DNA of 64,000 nucleotides from assembly GCF_001428865.1 (NCBI RefSeq), contig NZ_LMIV01000002.1, forward strand, positions 628,903 to 692,902. Direction: 5' to 3'. The notes below the pieces were generated by a model, which worked only from the letters and a program-made list of their open reading frames with translations, had not been told where the DNA came from and did not search any database. Position numbers and translations under genes: made by a program. The stretch comes from Sphingomonas sp. Root241. Its GTDB lineage: Bacteria > Pseudomonadota > Alphaproteobacteria > Sphingomonadales > Sphingomonadaceae. Shown in pieces: positions 1 through 7,491 of the stretch. Position 1 is the stretch's first letter. Every line of letters starts with the position of its first letter.

Positions 1-207
1 CGTTGACTGGAGACCGCGCTGGCATAGCGGGTTGAAGGTGGTGCCGAATTGCGCGTTGGACGGCGCAAAATGCAACATTGTGGCTGAGTTGATATGGTCA
101 CTTTGTCAGGAAATAGTCACCCATGACATTGCTCCGCTATCGGATTTATCATTGGCTTTTGGTGAAATCTGAGATCAATTGAGTGGTACGAAGCAAGGAG
201 GGAATGT
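1..207. other. Gene-free low-GC stretch, possible mobile-element edge
   Basis: No convincing gene is seen. The GC content is visibly lower than in the rest of the window. Two similar motifs, GGTCACTTTGTCA near 96-108 and AGTCACCCATGACA near 115-128, form an imperfect direct repeat, an arrangement seen at the ends of IS21-type elements. No transposase is visible, so this is only a hint that an element ended here. Confidence 0.25.
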
Positions 208-1134
208 TTGACCGCGAAGAATCGCGTTGCGCATCGCTTCGGCGGCGTGTGGACAGAGATCAAGCTAAAGGCACTCACTGAGTACCTAGATTTCTATCAG
301 AAGGCATTAAAGAACCAAGGGTTTGAGACGTGGTACATTGATGCCTTCGCAGGAACGGGCGATCGTCACGCCGAGCTTCAGAAAGGTGGAATCTTCGAGG
401 GGCGGCCAATTGAGCACGTCGAGGAGATTCTGGACGGTAGCGCCCGTAAAGCACTCAAGATCCAGCCGCCTTTTAACCACTACTGGTTCACCGAGCAGCA
501 TTTGGGCCGCGCCAATGCGCTACGGGCGCTGAAGAAGGAATTCTCTCTAGATATCTCCGTGCAACCCGGAGAGGCGAACGTGGAGCTTCGGGCGCTTTTT
601 TCATCTCGGCCATGGTCTGGGGGCTCCACAGCGGGTCGCCAGCGAGGTGTGGTCTTCCTAGACCCCTACGGCATGAGTGTTGATTGGCGGACGCTTGAAA
701 CGTTGGCCGGCACAAAGCGCGTTGACGTGTGGTACCTCTTCCCACGGAAAGCAGTTGTGCAACAGCTGGCACACGATCTGCGTGGAGTTGACGAGGCAAA
801 GCGCCAGAAGCTTGCGCAAATATTTGGCTGTGACGATTGGGAGGAGGAGTTCTATCGCTCGCGCCCAATTCAGGGAGGATTATTTGACCAGATTCCAGTG
901 GAAACTAAAGGAAGAATCGCCACTCCCGAGCAAATTAGTGCATTTGCCAGAAAGCAACTAGAAAATCTATTTTGCTACGTTTCCGAGCCCATACCATTGA
1001 TCGTTAATGGTAGTGATTTCTTTGAGCTATACTGTTTATCAAACAACCGTCCGGCCATTCCGTTAATCAAGCGCGGTGTAGATCATGTCAGGCGGAAATA
1101 CACACCGGCATCTCGTCGTAGGTTCGTCCCCTGA
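208..1134 (+). CDS. tcmP: Three-Cys-motif partner protein TcmP
   Basis: 308-residue protein of the TcmP family, named for regularly occurring beside three-Cys-motif (Gp37/Gp68, DUF5131) proteins; such a gene lies just downstream on the other strand. The function of the family is not established. Residues 43-51 (YIDAFAGTG) and 151-156 (LDPYGM) resemble motif I and the DPxY-type motif of Rossmann-fold SAM-dependent methyltransferases, so an enzymatic role on nucleic acid or another substrate is possible, but this is inference. The start is TTG at 208, chosen because a strong AAGGAGGG ribosome-binding site lies at 195-202; a nearby ATG at 204 is out of frame. Codon use is less GC-biased than in the neighbours, which suggests horizontal acquisition. 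The last 47 bases overlap the end of the opposing gene. Confidence 0.85.
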   Translation: MTAKNRVAHRFGGVWTEIKLKALTEYLDFYQKALKNQGFETWYIDAFAGTGDRHAELQKGGIFEGRPIEHVEEILDGSARKALKIQPPFNHYWFTEQHLGRANALRALKKEFSLDISVQPGEANVELRALFSSRPWSGGSTAGRQRGVVFLDPYGMSVDWRTLETLAGTKRVDVWYLFPRKAVVQQLAHDLRGVDEAKRQKLAQIFGCDDWEEEFYRSRPIQGGLFDQIPVETKGRIATPEQISAFARKQLENLFCYVSEPIPLIVNGSDFFELYCLSNNRPAIPLIKRGVDHVRRKYTPASRRRFVP

Positions 1135-1843
1135 GGAGGCGTCCAGCCGCTTTTTTATTCCGGCCACCCCATTGTTTGAAAAAGAAGGCTGTCCCGGCGA
1201 GGCGACATAAGTGCTCGATCTCTTCGACCCACTCTGCCGGCATGGGGCGTGCGCGAGGTCCACTTTCGCCTCCGACTATCGCCCAATCGATATCGGTGAG
1301 ATTGGCGTCTGCCACGGAGCCAATCAGCGGTTCGAACGAGATAAACCTGATCGCTGCCGGAGTGTCGCGAAGATCGCCAATGCGGGAAAGTACCCTGTGG
1401 TCTTCAACAGAGGTTCCAAGCCAGACGTTCGGCAGTACGGAAAACTCGGGTCGGGCCAGTAGTTGACGCATCCGTTCCGGACGCTTGGTTAGCACTTGGT
1501 AGGTATGCCGAGGAGTCGCGCCCATGACAGCCCAGACTTCAGCGATAAAGTCGGTGTCAACGTCCGGATGGAAGAGATCGGACATCGAATTTACGAATAC
1601 CGTGCGAGGCTTATGCCACCGAAATGGCGCGGCAAGGGCGGCTCGATCCTGAAATATTTTGCCAGTCCAAACGAAGCGGTCACCGCTCTTCCGCGTCAAG
1701 CCTGCGTATTTCGGCGTTCCCATCGCCTCCAATCGCGCTGCCATCCGCATCGCATAGCAGTTGGTGCAGCCAGCGGTCGCCACGGTGCATCCGGCGACCG
1801 GATTCCAAGTGACATCGGTCCATTCGATCGAGGTCTCAGCCAT
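1088..1843 (-). CDS. Three-Cys-motif Gp37/Gp68 family protein (DUF5131)
   Basis: 251-residue member of the phage Gp37/Gp68 family. The N-terminus carries the family signature TWNPVAGC...GCTNCY, with cysteines at residues 19, 26 and 29 (C-x6-C-x2-C-Y). This resembles a radical-SAM-like iron-sulfur binding pattern with an altered spacing. Further family blocks visible are FVNSMSDLFHP, LTKRPERM, WLGTSVED, FISFEPL and GGESGPRARP. The biochemical role is unknown; family members are found on phages and genomic islands with TcmP proteins, and here tcmP is the convergent neighbour. A likely promoter lies upstream with an inverted repeat over its -35 region (1868-1889). Identification of the family is firm; a role in nucleic-acid modification or defence is speculation. 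Confidence 0.85.
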   Translation of the reverse strand: MAETSIEWTDVTWNPVAGCTVATAGCTNCYAMRMAARLEAMGTPKYAGLTRKSGDRFVWTGKIFQDRAALAAPFRWHKPRTVFVNSMSDLFHPDVDTDFIAEVWAVMGATPRHTYQVLTKRPERMRQLLARPEFSVLPNVWLGTSVEDHRVLSRIGDLRDTPAAIRFISFEPLIGSVADANLTDIDWAIVGGESGPRARPMPAEWVEEIEHLCRLAGTAFFFKQWGGRNKKAAGRLLRGRTYDEMPVCISA

Positions 1844-1849
1844 GGCAAT

Positions 1850-1889
1850 ACTATAACAGAATCAACGGGTTAGGCAAATTTATCTAACC
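1850..1889 (-). promoter_or_regulatory. Putative promoter and operator of the Gp37-type gene
   Basis: On the minus strand a TATAGT hexamer (1855-1850) lies 7 bases before the ATG at 1843, and a perfect 6-base inverted repeat GGTTAG-N10-CTAACC spans 1868-1889, covering the position expected for the -35 element. The -35 itself (TTTGCC) is weak and the hexamer leaves almost no untranslated leader. The repeat could be an operator or simply a chance palindrome. Confidence 0.35.
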
Positions 1890-2002
1890 GATTCAAAAGG
1901 TTCGAGAATTCGGCCTTCGCTTCCAAAATGCTTGGTGCTCCTCCCGGGTTTGACTACACCCATCCTAGTACCGATACTTGGCACCGTGGGCAGGAGGACA
2001 GC

Positions 2003-2134
2003 ATGTTTGCGCGCAAGCCCGGTCGGCGCCCCGTCCGTGGGGCGCATCCGACGGGTGAGAAGTTCGATCCGCCGGCTGCGCTGGAGCAGGCGAAGGCGCT
2101 TTATCCGAAAGTGATGGCCAAGCTCGCCGAGTAG
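2003..2134 (+). CDS. Short hypothetical protein, possibly the front of a broken gene
   Basis: 43 codons from the ATG at 2003, which is preceded by a very good AGGAGG site at 1992-1997; this start is preferred over an upstream ATG at 1928 that has no ribosome-binding site. The product is basic at the N-terminus (FARKPGRRPVRG) and ends ALYPKVMAKLAE. A second short frame beginning at 2148 continues with protein-like sequence (LAELMIAVVDHQISEEEY...), so the two may be halves of one gene split by a frameshift. No family is recognised. Confidence 0.5.
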   Translation: MFARKPGRRPVRGAHPTGEKFDPPAALEQAKALYPKVMAKLAE

Positions 2135-2147
2135 GCTGGCCGAATTG

Positions 2148-2225
2148 ATGATCGCCGTGGTGGATCACCAGATTTCCGAAGAGGAATATCTGGCGGCGAT
2201 CGATGCGCAGGTGATTGCGCGGTAA
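2148..2225 (+). pseudogene. Possible C-terminal fragment of a frameshifted short gene
   Basis: 25 codons, IAVVDHQISEEEYLAAIDAQVIAR, protein-like composition and directly downstream of the 2003-2134 frame but in a different phase. The joined product would be about 75 residues. It could also be an independent, translationally coupled microprotein. No homologue is recognised. Confidence 0.3.
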
Positions 2226-2329
2226 CTCTCCCGTTCACGCTTGGCTTGGAGAGGAATTTTCGGGTGGGGCGTATCGGCTCCAGCCGTTCGCTTGCCTGCA
2301 AGGGTCGCGCGAAGCGTGGGTCTGACGAT

Positions 2330-2387
2330 TCTTTTTGGGCGCGCAGACGCGCGCACCCACCCCCTGCCCCTCCCTTGCAGGGAGGGG
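2330..2387. repeat. Family A palindromic repeat (copy A1)
   Basis: A 21-base near-perfect palindrome (CCCCTCCCTTGCAGGGAGGGG) at 2367-2387 is preceded by a GC-rich block at 2330-2364. The same 35-base block occurs unchanged at 61799-61833, also next to a family A palindrome. Other copies of the palindrome lie near 5712, 16150, 34620-34740 and 61710-61860. It falls in the gap after the minus-strand gene at 2400-3236 and may act as a transcript end. Confidence 0.8.
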
Positions 2388-2399
2388 AGTTTGAGGCTG

Positions 2400-3236
2400 T
2401 CACCCCCGGCACGTCTTCACGATCATCTCGATGTCCCGCCGCCCCTCGGCCGAGGGGGTTTCGACATAGCCGGTATAGTCCTTGATCTCGAGATAGCGGC
2501 CCTCGCCGCCCGGGTAGCGGTTGACCTTGATGCCGGTGAAGCCGTCGCCGGTGACCTTCAGGCGGGCGTAGGGCGCGGTGGGGGAGAAGGTGTCGGCTTC
2601 GCTGGCGCCGTAGAGGTTGATCCGGTCGCCGGCGGCGGTGTTGCCGCTGCCGGTGCGCACGCGGTACCAGTGGACCGGATTGTCGCGGCTCATCAGTGCC
2701 TGGGCGTCGTCGGCGACATAGCCGAGGCGCTTGGCGGAATCGATCGCGCAGCGGGTGACGGCGCCGTACTTGGCGGCGAGCCGGGTGAGCATCGCCTTGC
2801 CCTCGGCATTGTATGCCTTGCCGGCGCCCTTCGCGAGCGCCTCGACCAGAGTGGCATAGTCCTCGTTCGACAGCGACGCCTCGGCTTCGAGTGCCTTGGC
2901 GAGGTCCTTCTGCGCCTCGGCGACGCCGAGCGTGGCGGATTCGACGAACCAGTGCCGCGCCCGGGCCGGGGCATTGGGCACGTCCTTCGCGCCTTCGTAG
3001 AAATGGCCGAGCTTGTGCATCGCATCGGGGTTTTGGGTGAGCGTGACGATCGCGTCGAACTTGGCGAGCATCCCGGCCTGATCGCCTTTCGCCTGCGCGG
3101 CCATGGCTTCCTCGCCGAGCGCCTTGACCTTGGCCTCGAGCGCCGGATCGGGCTGGCCGGCGGTTTGCGGGACGGACGGCGGCGCGAGCAGAGTGGCGGC
3201 GAGGGCGAGCAGCGGAAGCGCGAATTGTGGCATCAT
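2400..3236 (-). CDS. Exported Sel1-repeat-like protein of unknown function
   Basis: 278 residues with a hydrophobic N-terminus (residues 3-20) typical of a Sec signal peptide. Residues 72-114 (AMHKLGHFYEG...ARHWFVESATLGVAEAQKDL) read as one degenerate Sel1-type helical repeat. The C-terminal half (about 160-278), with SGNTAAGDRINLYGASEADTFSPTAPYARLKVTGDGFTG, has a beta-rich character but matches no family I can name. The protein is probably periplasmic. The second methionine (3233) is an equally possible start. It is a single gene facing away from the lipase gene, with a family A palindrome at its 3' side. Confidence 0.7.
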   Translation of the reverse strand: MMPQFALPLLALAATLLAPPSVPQTAGQPDPALEAKVKALGEEAMAAQAKGDQAGMLAKFDAIVTLTQNPDAMHKLGHFYEGAKDVPNAPARARHWFVESATLGVAEAQKDLAKALEAEASLSNEDYATLVEALAKGAGKAYNAEGKAMLTRLAAKYGAVTRCAIDSAKRLGYVADDAQALMSRDNPVHWYRVRTGSGNTAAGDRINLYGASEADTFSPTAPYARLKVTGDGFTGIKVNRYPGGEGRYLEIKDYTGYVETPSAEGRRDIEMIVKTCRG

Positions 3237-3348
3237 GTGCGTGGCTTAGCCAGCGTGTCTGGCATCGACAATCGGGGGTTTCCCGCAGGCGGTGGCGCGT
3301 TGATCCGGGATGAGACACGCGCCGGGCCGGAGAGTGTCCCGGGGCGGT

Positions 3349-3384
3349 CATGTAAATTAAACCGTGGTTTCATGTAAATTAAAC
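3349..3384. promoter_or_regulatory. Tandem direct repeat, candidate operator
   Basis: The 14-base AT-rich sequence CATGTAAATTAAAC occurs twice, at 3349-3362 and 3371-3384, exactly 22 bases apart (two helical turns). It sits about 120 bases upstream of the lipase gene and 110 bases upstream of the divergent Sel1-like gene. The periodicity suggests a protein binding site for one or both genes. Confidence 0.5.
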
Positions 3385-3502
3385 AATCGCGCACCTTAAA
3401 GAAATGGTGAGATGGCGGTTAGGCAAGATATCGACTCGACTCTGTGCAGATACTCAATAGAACTACCTGCATCTCTTCGTTCACAACCGAAGGAGTATGG
3501 CG

Positions 3503-4648
3503 ATGTCTGTTTGCACGACCATTCAGCAACAAGTATATTGTCTGGCCATCGAAATTTGCGCGGCGGCGACGCAGACGGGCGATGCGGCGACGCTGACCAC
3601 CTATCTGCAGGGCGAATTGCAGGCCCTGATCACCAATCCCGACTTCACCAATGGCGACGACTGGCAGATCGTGTGGGGGCCGGCGGTGTGGCAGGCGCCG
3701 TTCAGCGACTTTTCGGATCAGGCCGCGGCGGTCTGCTATAATAGCAGCCAGAACGTCTATGTCGTGCCGATCTCGGCGACCAATCCGCATTCGCCGTACA
3801 ATGTGTTCTTCGAGGATCTCGCCGCGGTGCCGCTCTACATGGTGCCGGTGCCGGGGACCAATGCGGGGAACGTCACGGTCGGCAATTTCGCCGGGCTGCA
3901 GGCGCTGCTGAGCCTCCAGGCCGGGGGAACCTCGCTGCAGGATTTCCTGAGCGGCGCGGCGAATGCGGCGGACGATCTGGTGTTCTGCGGGCACAGCCTG
4001 GGCGGCGGGCTGACGCCCCTGCTCGCCTACACGCTCTATCCGAACGGCACGTCGGGCAGCGGCTGGCAGAACGTCTACACCTTCCCGACCGCGGGACCGA
4101 CCACGGCGGACGCGGCGTTCGCGACTGCGTTCAATGCGGCCTATCCGGTGGTTTCGGGCAGCGGCTATCAGATGTGGAACGCCAACCAGTATAATGCGCA
4201 CGATCTGGTGCCCAATGCCTGGGCGGGCGCGAGCACCGGGCCGGGGCTGGCGCAGGTCACCACCGGCATCTTCTCGTGGACGACGGCGATGTATTATACC
4301 GGCGTCAAGATGAGCGCGGAGGTGGCGGCGCTGCGCACGATGGCGGAGACCTTCGCGGGCGGATCGTCCAACCCCTATGTCGCCACCAACAACAATGCGC
4401 TGTTCACCGGCGCGCGCGAATATGGCCAGATCACCGATAGCGCGACGCTGGCGAAGGAGATCCTGTTCCAGCACACCGTGGCCTATAACGAGGAATTCGG
4501 CGTGACGGCGTTGTTCGACCCGGCCGAAGTGCAGAGCTGGATCCAGCCGCCGCTGCTGCCTTTGGTGCTGGGCGTGAGCGGGGTCGGCGAGGCAGTCGCG
4601 GCTGCCACGGCGGCCGCGGAGGCGGAGCAGGAGGCCGCGCCGGCGTGA
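3503..4648 (+). CDS. Class 3 lipase-family protein
   Basis: 381 residues with the alpha/beta-hydrolase nucleophile motif GHSLGG at residues 163-168 (serine 165), the hallmark of fungal-type lipases (lipase class 3). A histidine and aspartates C-terminal to it (for example AHDLVPNAW around 233-241) could complete the triad. There is no obvious signal peptide; the protein begins CTTIQQQVYCLAIEICAAATQTGD. The ATG at 3503 is chosen over one at 3497 because AAGGAG (3490-3495) is 7 bases from the former and touches the latter. It stands alone between the 3349 direct repeats and the HTH gene. The substrate is unknown. The C-terminus is alanine/glutamate-rich. Confidence 0.75.
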   Translation: MSVCTTIQQQVYCLAIEICAAATQTGDAATLTTYLQGELQALITNPDFTNGDDWQIVWGPAVWQAPFSDFSDQAAAVCYNSSQNVYVVPISATNPHSPYNVFFEDLAAVPLYMVPVPGTNAGNVTVGNFAGLQALLSLQAGGTSLQDFLSGAANAADDLVFCGHSLGGGLTPLLAYTLYPNGTSGSGWQNVYTFPTAGPTTADAAFATAFNAAYPVVSGSGYQMWNANQYNAHDLVPNAWAGASTGPGLAQVTTGIFSWTTAMYYTGVKMSAEVAALRTMAETFAGGSSNPYVATNNNALFTGAREYGQITDSATLAKEILFQHTVAYNEEFGVTALFDPAEVQSWIQPPLLPLVLGVSGVGEAVAAATAAAEAEQEAAPA

Positions 4649-4685
4649 CGGGTTGTTCCTATTTGGTTCTTTCAATGTTGGAAAA

Positions 4686-4696
4686 GATGCTATAAT
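4686..4696 (+). promoter_or_regulatory. Extended -10 promoter candidate
   Basis: TGC-TATAAT (4688-4696) is a perfect consensus -10 with an extended TG. The -35 region is weak. TTGGTTC occurs at 4663-4669 and again at 4696-4702. It lies 35 bases before the gene at 4731. Confidence 0.45.
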
Positions 4697-4730
4697 TGGT
4701 TCGGCTCGCTGAGGATGGGGAGCCGCTTCG

Positions 4731-5576
4731 ATGACCGATATGTCGCCGCCGCACTGGGCGCCGCGGACCGCGCCCAAGCCGTTCGCGCGGTGGAGCGTGG
4801 ATACCGAGCAGGCGTTCCTGCTCGCGCTGCGCTTCACCGGGCGGGTGCGCGATGCGGCGGCGGCGATCGGGCGGTCGCAATCGGTCGCGTATAGACGGCG
4901 GCGGCGCTGCCCGGACTTCGCGGCGCGCTGGGCGGCGGTGCTCGCCGAGCAGCAGGCGGCGTGGATCGCCGAACAGGGCAAGGCGGCGCGGGCGCCGGCC
5001 GAGGAGCCGCTGGGCGACCTGCGGCAGCGGCGCGACGGCTGGGGCGAGGCGCGGCGGAAGCTGTTCCTGCGCGCGCTCTCCGAGACCGGGAGCGTCCGCG
5101 ACGCCTGTGCGCGGGCGCGAATCTCGTCGACCTCGGCCTATCGGCTGCGCGAGCAATGCGCGCGGTTCGCGAAGGACTGGGACATTGCGCTCGAGACCCA
5201 GGCGGTGACGGTGGAGCAAGTCGCGTTCGAGCGCGCGGTGCACGGCTGGGAAGAGCCGATCGTGCACGGCGGGCAGATCGTCGGGCACCGCTGGCGCTTT
5301 TCGGAATCGCTGCTGCGCACGCTGGTGCTGCGCGGGCAGCGCGAGGCGGCGGCGGGCAAGGCGGGGGCCGGCGTGGCGAATCCGGCGCAGGGGCGTGGGG
5401 GGCAGGTCTTCCAGAAGCCGGTGGCGACGCGCGAGGAGACCAACGCCGCTCTGGGCAAGGCGATCGCCGCGGCGGAGTGGAGGCTGGCGAACGAGGCGGA
5501 GGCGGCGCAGGCGCAGGACTGGGCGCGCTGGCAGACGTGCTGGGGCAGGACGCCGGGGGCTGCGCCTGAGTGCTAG
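4731..5576 (+). CDS. Protein with two helix-turn-helix repeats, function unknown
   Basis: 281 residues. Residues 27-68 (QAFLLALRFTGRVRDAAAAIGRS...AYRRRRRCPDFAARW) and 109-150 (KLFLRALSETGSVRDACARARIS...AYRLREQCARFAKDW) are clear copies of one helix-turn-helix unit, each followed by an arginine-rich recognition-helix-like region. This resembles HTH modules of phage small terminase subunits and of uncharacterised sphingomonad proteins. The region after 160 contains EQVAFERAVHGWEEPIVHGGQIVGHRWRFSESLLRTLVLRGQR, also known from terminase-associated or DNA-binding hypothetical proteins, and then a low-complexity tail. DNA binding is a reasonable inference; a phage origin is possible but no other phage gene is nearby. 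Confidence 0.65.
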   Translation: MTDMSPPHWAPRTAPKPFARWSVDTEQAFLLALRFTGRVRDAAAAIGRSQSVAYRRRRRCPDFAARWAAVLAEQQAAWIAEQGKAARAPAEEPLGDLRQRRDGWGEARRKLFLRALSETGSVRDACARARISSTSAYRLREQCARFAKDWDIALETQAVTVEQVAFERAVHGWEEPIVHGGQIVGHRWRFSESLLRTLVLRGQREAAAGKAGAGVANPAQGRGGQVFQKPVATREETNAALGKAIAAAEWRLANEAEAAQAQDWARWQTCWGRTPGAAPEC

Positions 5577-5582
5577 CATTCA

Positions 5583-5737
5583 GATTCCCCTCCCTTTTAG
5601 GGAGGGGTTAGGGTGGGTAAGGAAAGCCGGGCTCGATGCCCGGCCTTTCCTTTTTCTGCGAGCAGCTCGATGGGCTCCCCCGGCCTTCGCCGGGGTCGCA
5701 CCCACCCCCTGCCCCTCCCTTGCAGGGAGGGGAGTTT
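5583..5737. repeat. Family A composite palindromes (copy A2) with an embedded terminator
   Basis: Two palindromes of the CCCCTCCC...GGGAGGGG type (5587-5607 and 5712-5732) face each other around a GGGTGGGT / ACCCACCC complementary pair. Between them lies a strong terminator hairpin at 5621-5655. The same composite arrangement recurs near 34619-34743 and 61707-61861. Confidence 0.75.
5621..5655 (+). terminator. Intrinsic terminator after the HTH gene
   Basis: GGAAAGCCGGGC pairs with GCCCGGCCTTTCC around a TCGAT loop and is followed by TTTTT. It would end transcription of the gene at 4731-5576. Confidence 0.75.
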
Positions 5738-5791
5738 CGCGGTTGAATTCGATACGCCCTGCTCAGGGCCGAACGGAGGGGGAGGATGGGA

Positions 5792-6796
5792 ATGCTGGGG
5801 TTGGCGCTTGCCGTGACGATCCAGGCGGGGCCGCAGGTTGCGCCCGCGGCGCCGGTGTGCCGGCAGGTGCGCGAGGAGGCGTTTCTGCGAGTCGATCCGG
5901 AGGCGGCGGCGCGGCTGGCGGAGATCGGGCTGGACCGGGCGGCGATCTTCGAACGGATGGCCGAGACCGCGATCCCCGAGACGATGGGCTGCTGGGCAAT
6001 GCCGGTGGGCAATTTCGACAGCCAGCTCGTCTCGGTGGGGATGAGCCAGTGGAATTACGGCACGGGCAGCCTGCAGCCGGTGCTGAAGGCGTGGAAGAAA
6101 CGGCTGGGCGGCAGGTTCGGGCGGACGCGCAAGACGCTGGCGCCCACCTATGGCAGATTGCTGTTCTCGCGCGATTGCCTGAAGGTGCCGGTGAAGGACG
6201 AATGCCGGGAGGGAATCCTCGCGGCGCATGGCGCGGACGGGAAGCTCAATCCGGTGATCCTCGCCGAACTGACTGCGATCTTCGAGAGCGACACGATGCT
6301 GCAGGTGCAGACCGACGCCTATGTCGCATTGCTGATGGAGGTGCGGGCGGATTTGCTGCGCGTGTTCGCCGGGCAGCCGATCACGATGCGGAAAGTGCGC
6401 TGGGCGATCGACACCAAGGTCCAGCAGGGCTTCTTTCCGGCGGACGAGGATCTCGCGCGGTTGCGGACCAAGCTGGCGGCGATGCCCGAGGCCGAGCGCT
6501 GGGACCGGCTGCGCGCGATCTTCGCCTGGTACGAGGCGCTCTCGCGAACCATCGACCAGGATGGCGTGGCGCGCGATTACGCGTGGAACGTCGCGCAGTG
6601 GCGCTGCATGATCGACAAAGGAATGATCGATCCCGAGCAATATGAGATGCTCCATCTGACTTTCCTGCGCAGCCGCACCGCAGTGGGGAATAGCGGGCGC
6701 TGGCAGGCGCTGACCTTCTCGCGGCGGGGCAAGATCGTGCTCGGCATCGGCAGCGTGAGCGGTAAGCGCGACGGAGATTGCCTGGGAACCGGCTGA
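5792..6796 (+). CDS. Exported protein, possibly lysozyme-like, function unknown
   Basis: 334 residues. The N-terminus (MLGLALAVTIQAG...) looks like a short signal peptide, so the protein is probably periplasmic. The most distinctive stretch is AETAIPETMGCWAMPVGNFDSQ...MSQWNYGTGSLQPVL (residues 57-98). A glutamate followed by a Q-N-G-T-G-S-L segment is reminiscent of lysozyme-superfamily and chitosanase active-site regions, but the resemblance is weak. The ATG at 5792 is preferred over one at 5786, because the GGAGG at 5781-5785 is correctly spaced only for the former. A terminator (5621-5655) separates it from the upstream gene. I cannot name a family with confidence. Confidence 0.6.
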   Translation: MLGLALAVTIQAGPQVAPAAPVCRQVREEAFLRVDPEAAARLAEIGLDRAAIFERMAETAIPETMGCWAMPVGNFDSQLVSVGMSQWNYGTGSLQPVLKAWKKRLGGRFGRTRKTLAPTYGRLLFSRDCLKVPVKDECREGILAAHGADGKLNPVILAELTAIFESDTMLQVQTDAYVALLMEVRADLLRVFAGQPITMRKVRWAIDTKVQQGFFPADEDLARLRTKLAAMPEAERWDRLRAIFAWYEALSRTIDQDGVARDYAWNVAQWRCMIDKGMIDPEQYEMLHLTFLRSRTAVGNSGRWQALTFSRRGKIVLGIGSVSGKRDGDCLGTG

Positions 6797-6859
6797 GGGG
6801 ATTGGAACCTGCGCGATGCGGGTCCATTAGGGCCGGACAATGACCGGCAGGAGTGAGTC

Positions 6860-7396
6860 ATGAAGCGCGGTGCGATGGTGGCGGTTGCGGCAGTGGTGGG
6901 CCTGAGCGGGTGCGCGACGCCCCAGGAGAATGCTCGCTATATGGCGGGGCATTATCGCGCCCAGGCCGACATCAAGAACGCCGCGGGCGAGACGATCGGC
7001 ACGGCGATCGCCGAGGAAGTCGACGGTTCGATCCGGGTGATGGTCGAGGCGGGCAAGCTCCCGCCGGGGCCGCACGGCACGCATATCCACGCGGTCGGCA
7101 AGTGCGAGGGGCCGAGCTTCGCGAGCGCGGGGCCGCACTGGAATCCGACCACGCACCAGCACGGCAAGGAGAACCCCGCGGGTCCGCATGCCGGCGACAT
7201 GCCCAATCTCGACATCGACGAGGGCGGCAACGGCCGCGACCGGACGATCTTCACGCTGCCGGGCGGCACCTATCAGCAATTGCTCGACCAGGACGGCGCG
7301 GCGATCGTGATCCACGCCGATCCCGACGACTACAAGACCGATCCCTCGGGCAATTCGGGCGGACGGATCGCCTGCGGGGTGTTCCAGGCGATGTGA
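6860..7396 (+). CDS. sodC: Cu/Zn superoxide dismutase, lipoprotein
   Basis: 178 residues. It dismutates superoxide in the periplasm. A lipobox LSGC (cysteine 18) indicates a membrane-anchored lipoprotein. Metal ligands expected for the family are visible: H75 and H77 (HGTHIH), H93 (GPHWNP), H101, H110 and D113 (HAGDMPNL), and H152 (VIHADPDDY). C82 and C172 can form the conserved disulfide, and the electrostatic-loop arginine is present in GGRIACG. The ATG at 6860 follows GGCAGGAG. It is monocistronic or weakly linked with the serine hydrolase at 7492. The identification is secure. Confidence 0.95.
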   Translation: MKRGAMVAVAAVVGLSGCATPQENARYMAGHYRAQADIKNAAGETIGTAIAEEVDGSIRVMVEAGKLPPGPHGTHIHAVGKCEGPSFASAGPHWNPTTHQHGKENPAGPHAGDMPNLDIDEGGNGRDRTIFTLPGGTYQQLLDQDGAAIVIHADPDDYKTDPSGNSGGRIACGVFQAM

Positions 7397-7491
7397 GCCG
7401 GCGGGCGGCGGTCGCCCCGGGTATTCCGGTTGCGCAGCCGCCCGCCAGCCCGCACAATCGGCGACCGCTCATCCCCTGAGGAAGGTCGCTT

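Noticed and set aside
208..5576. Prophage
   Set aside because: A Gp37-type gene and an HTH protein are suggestive, but no capsid, tail, integrase or lysis genes accompany them.
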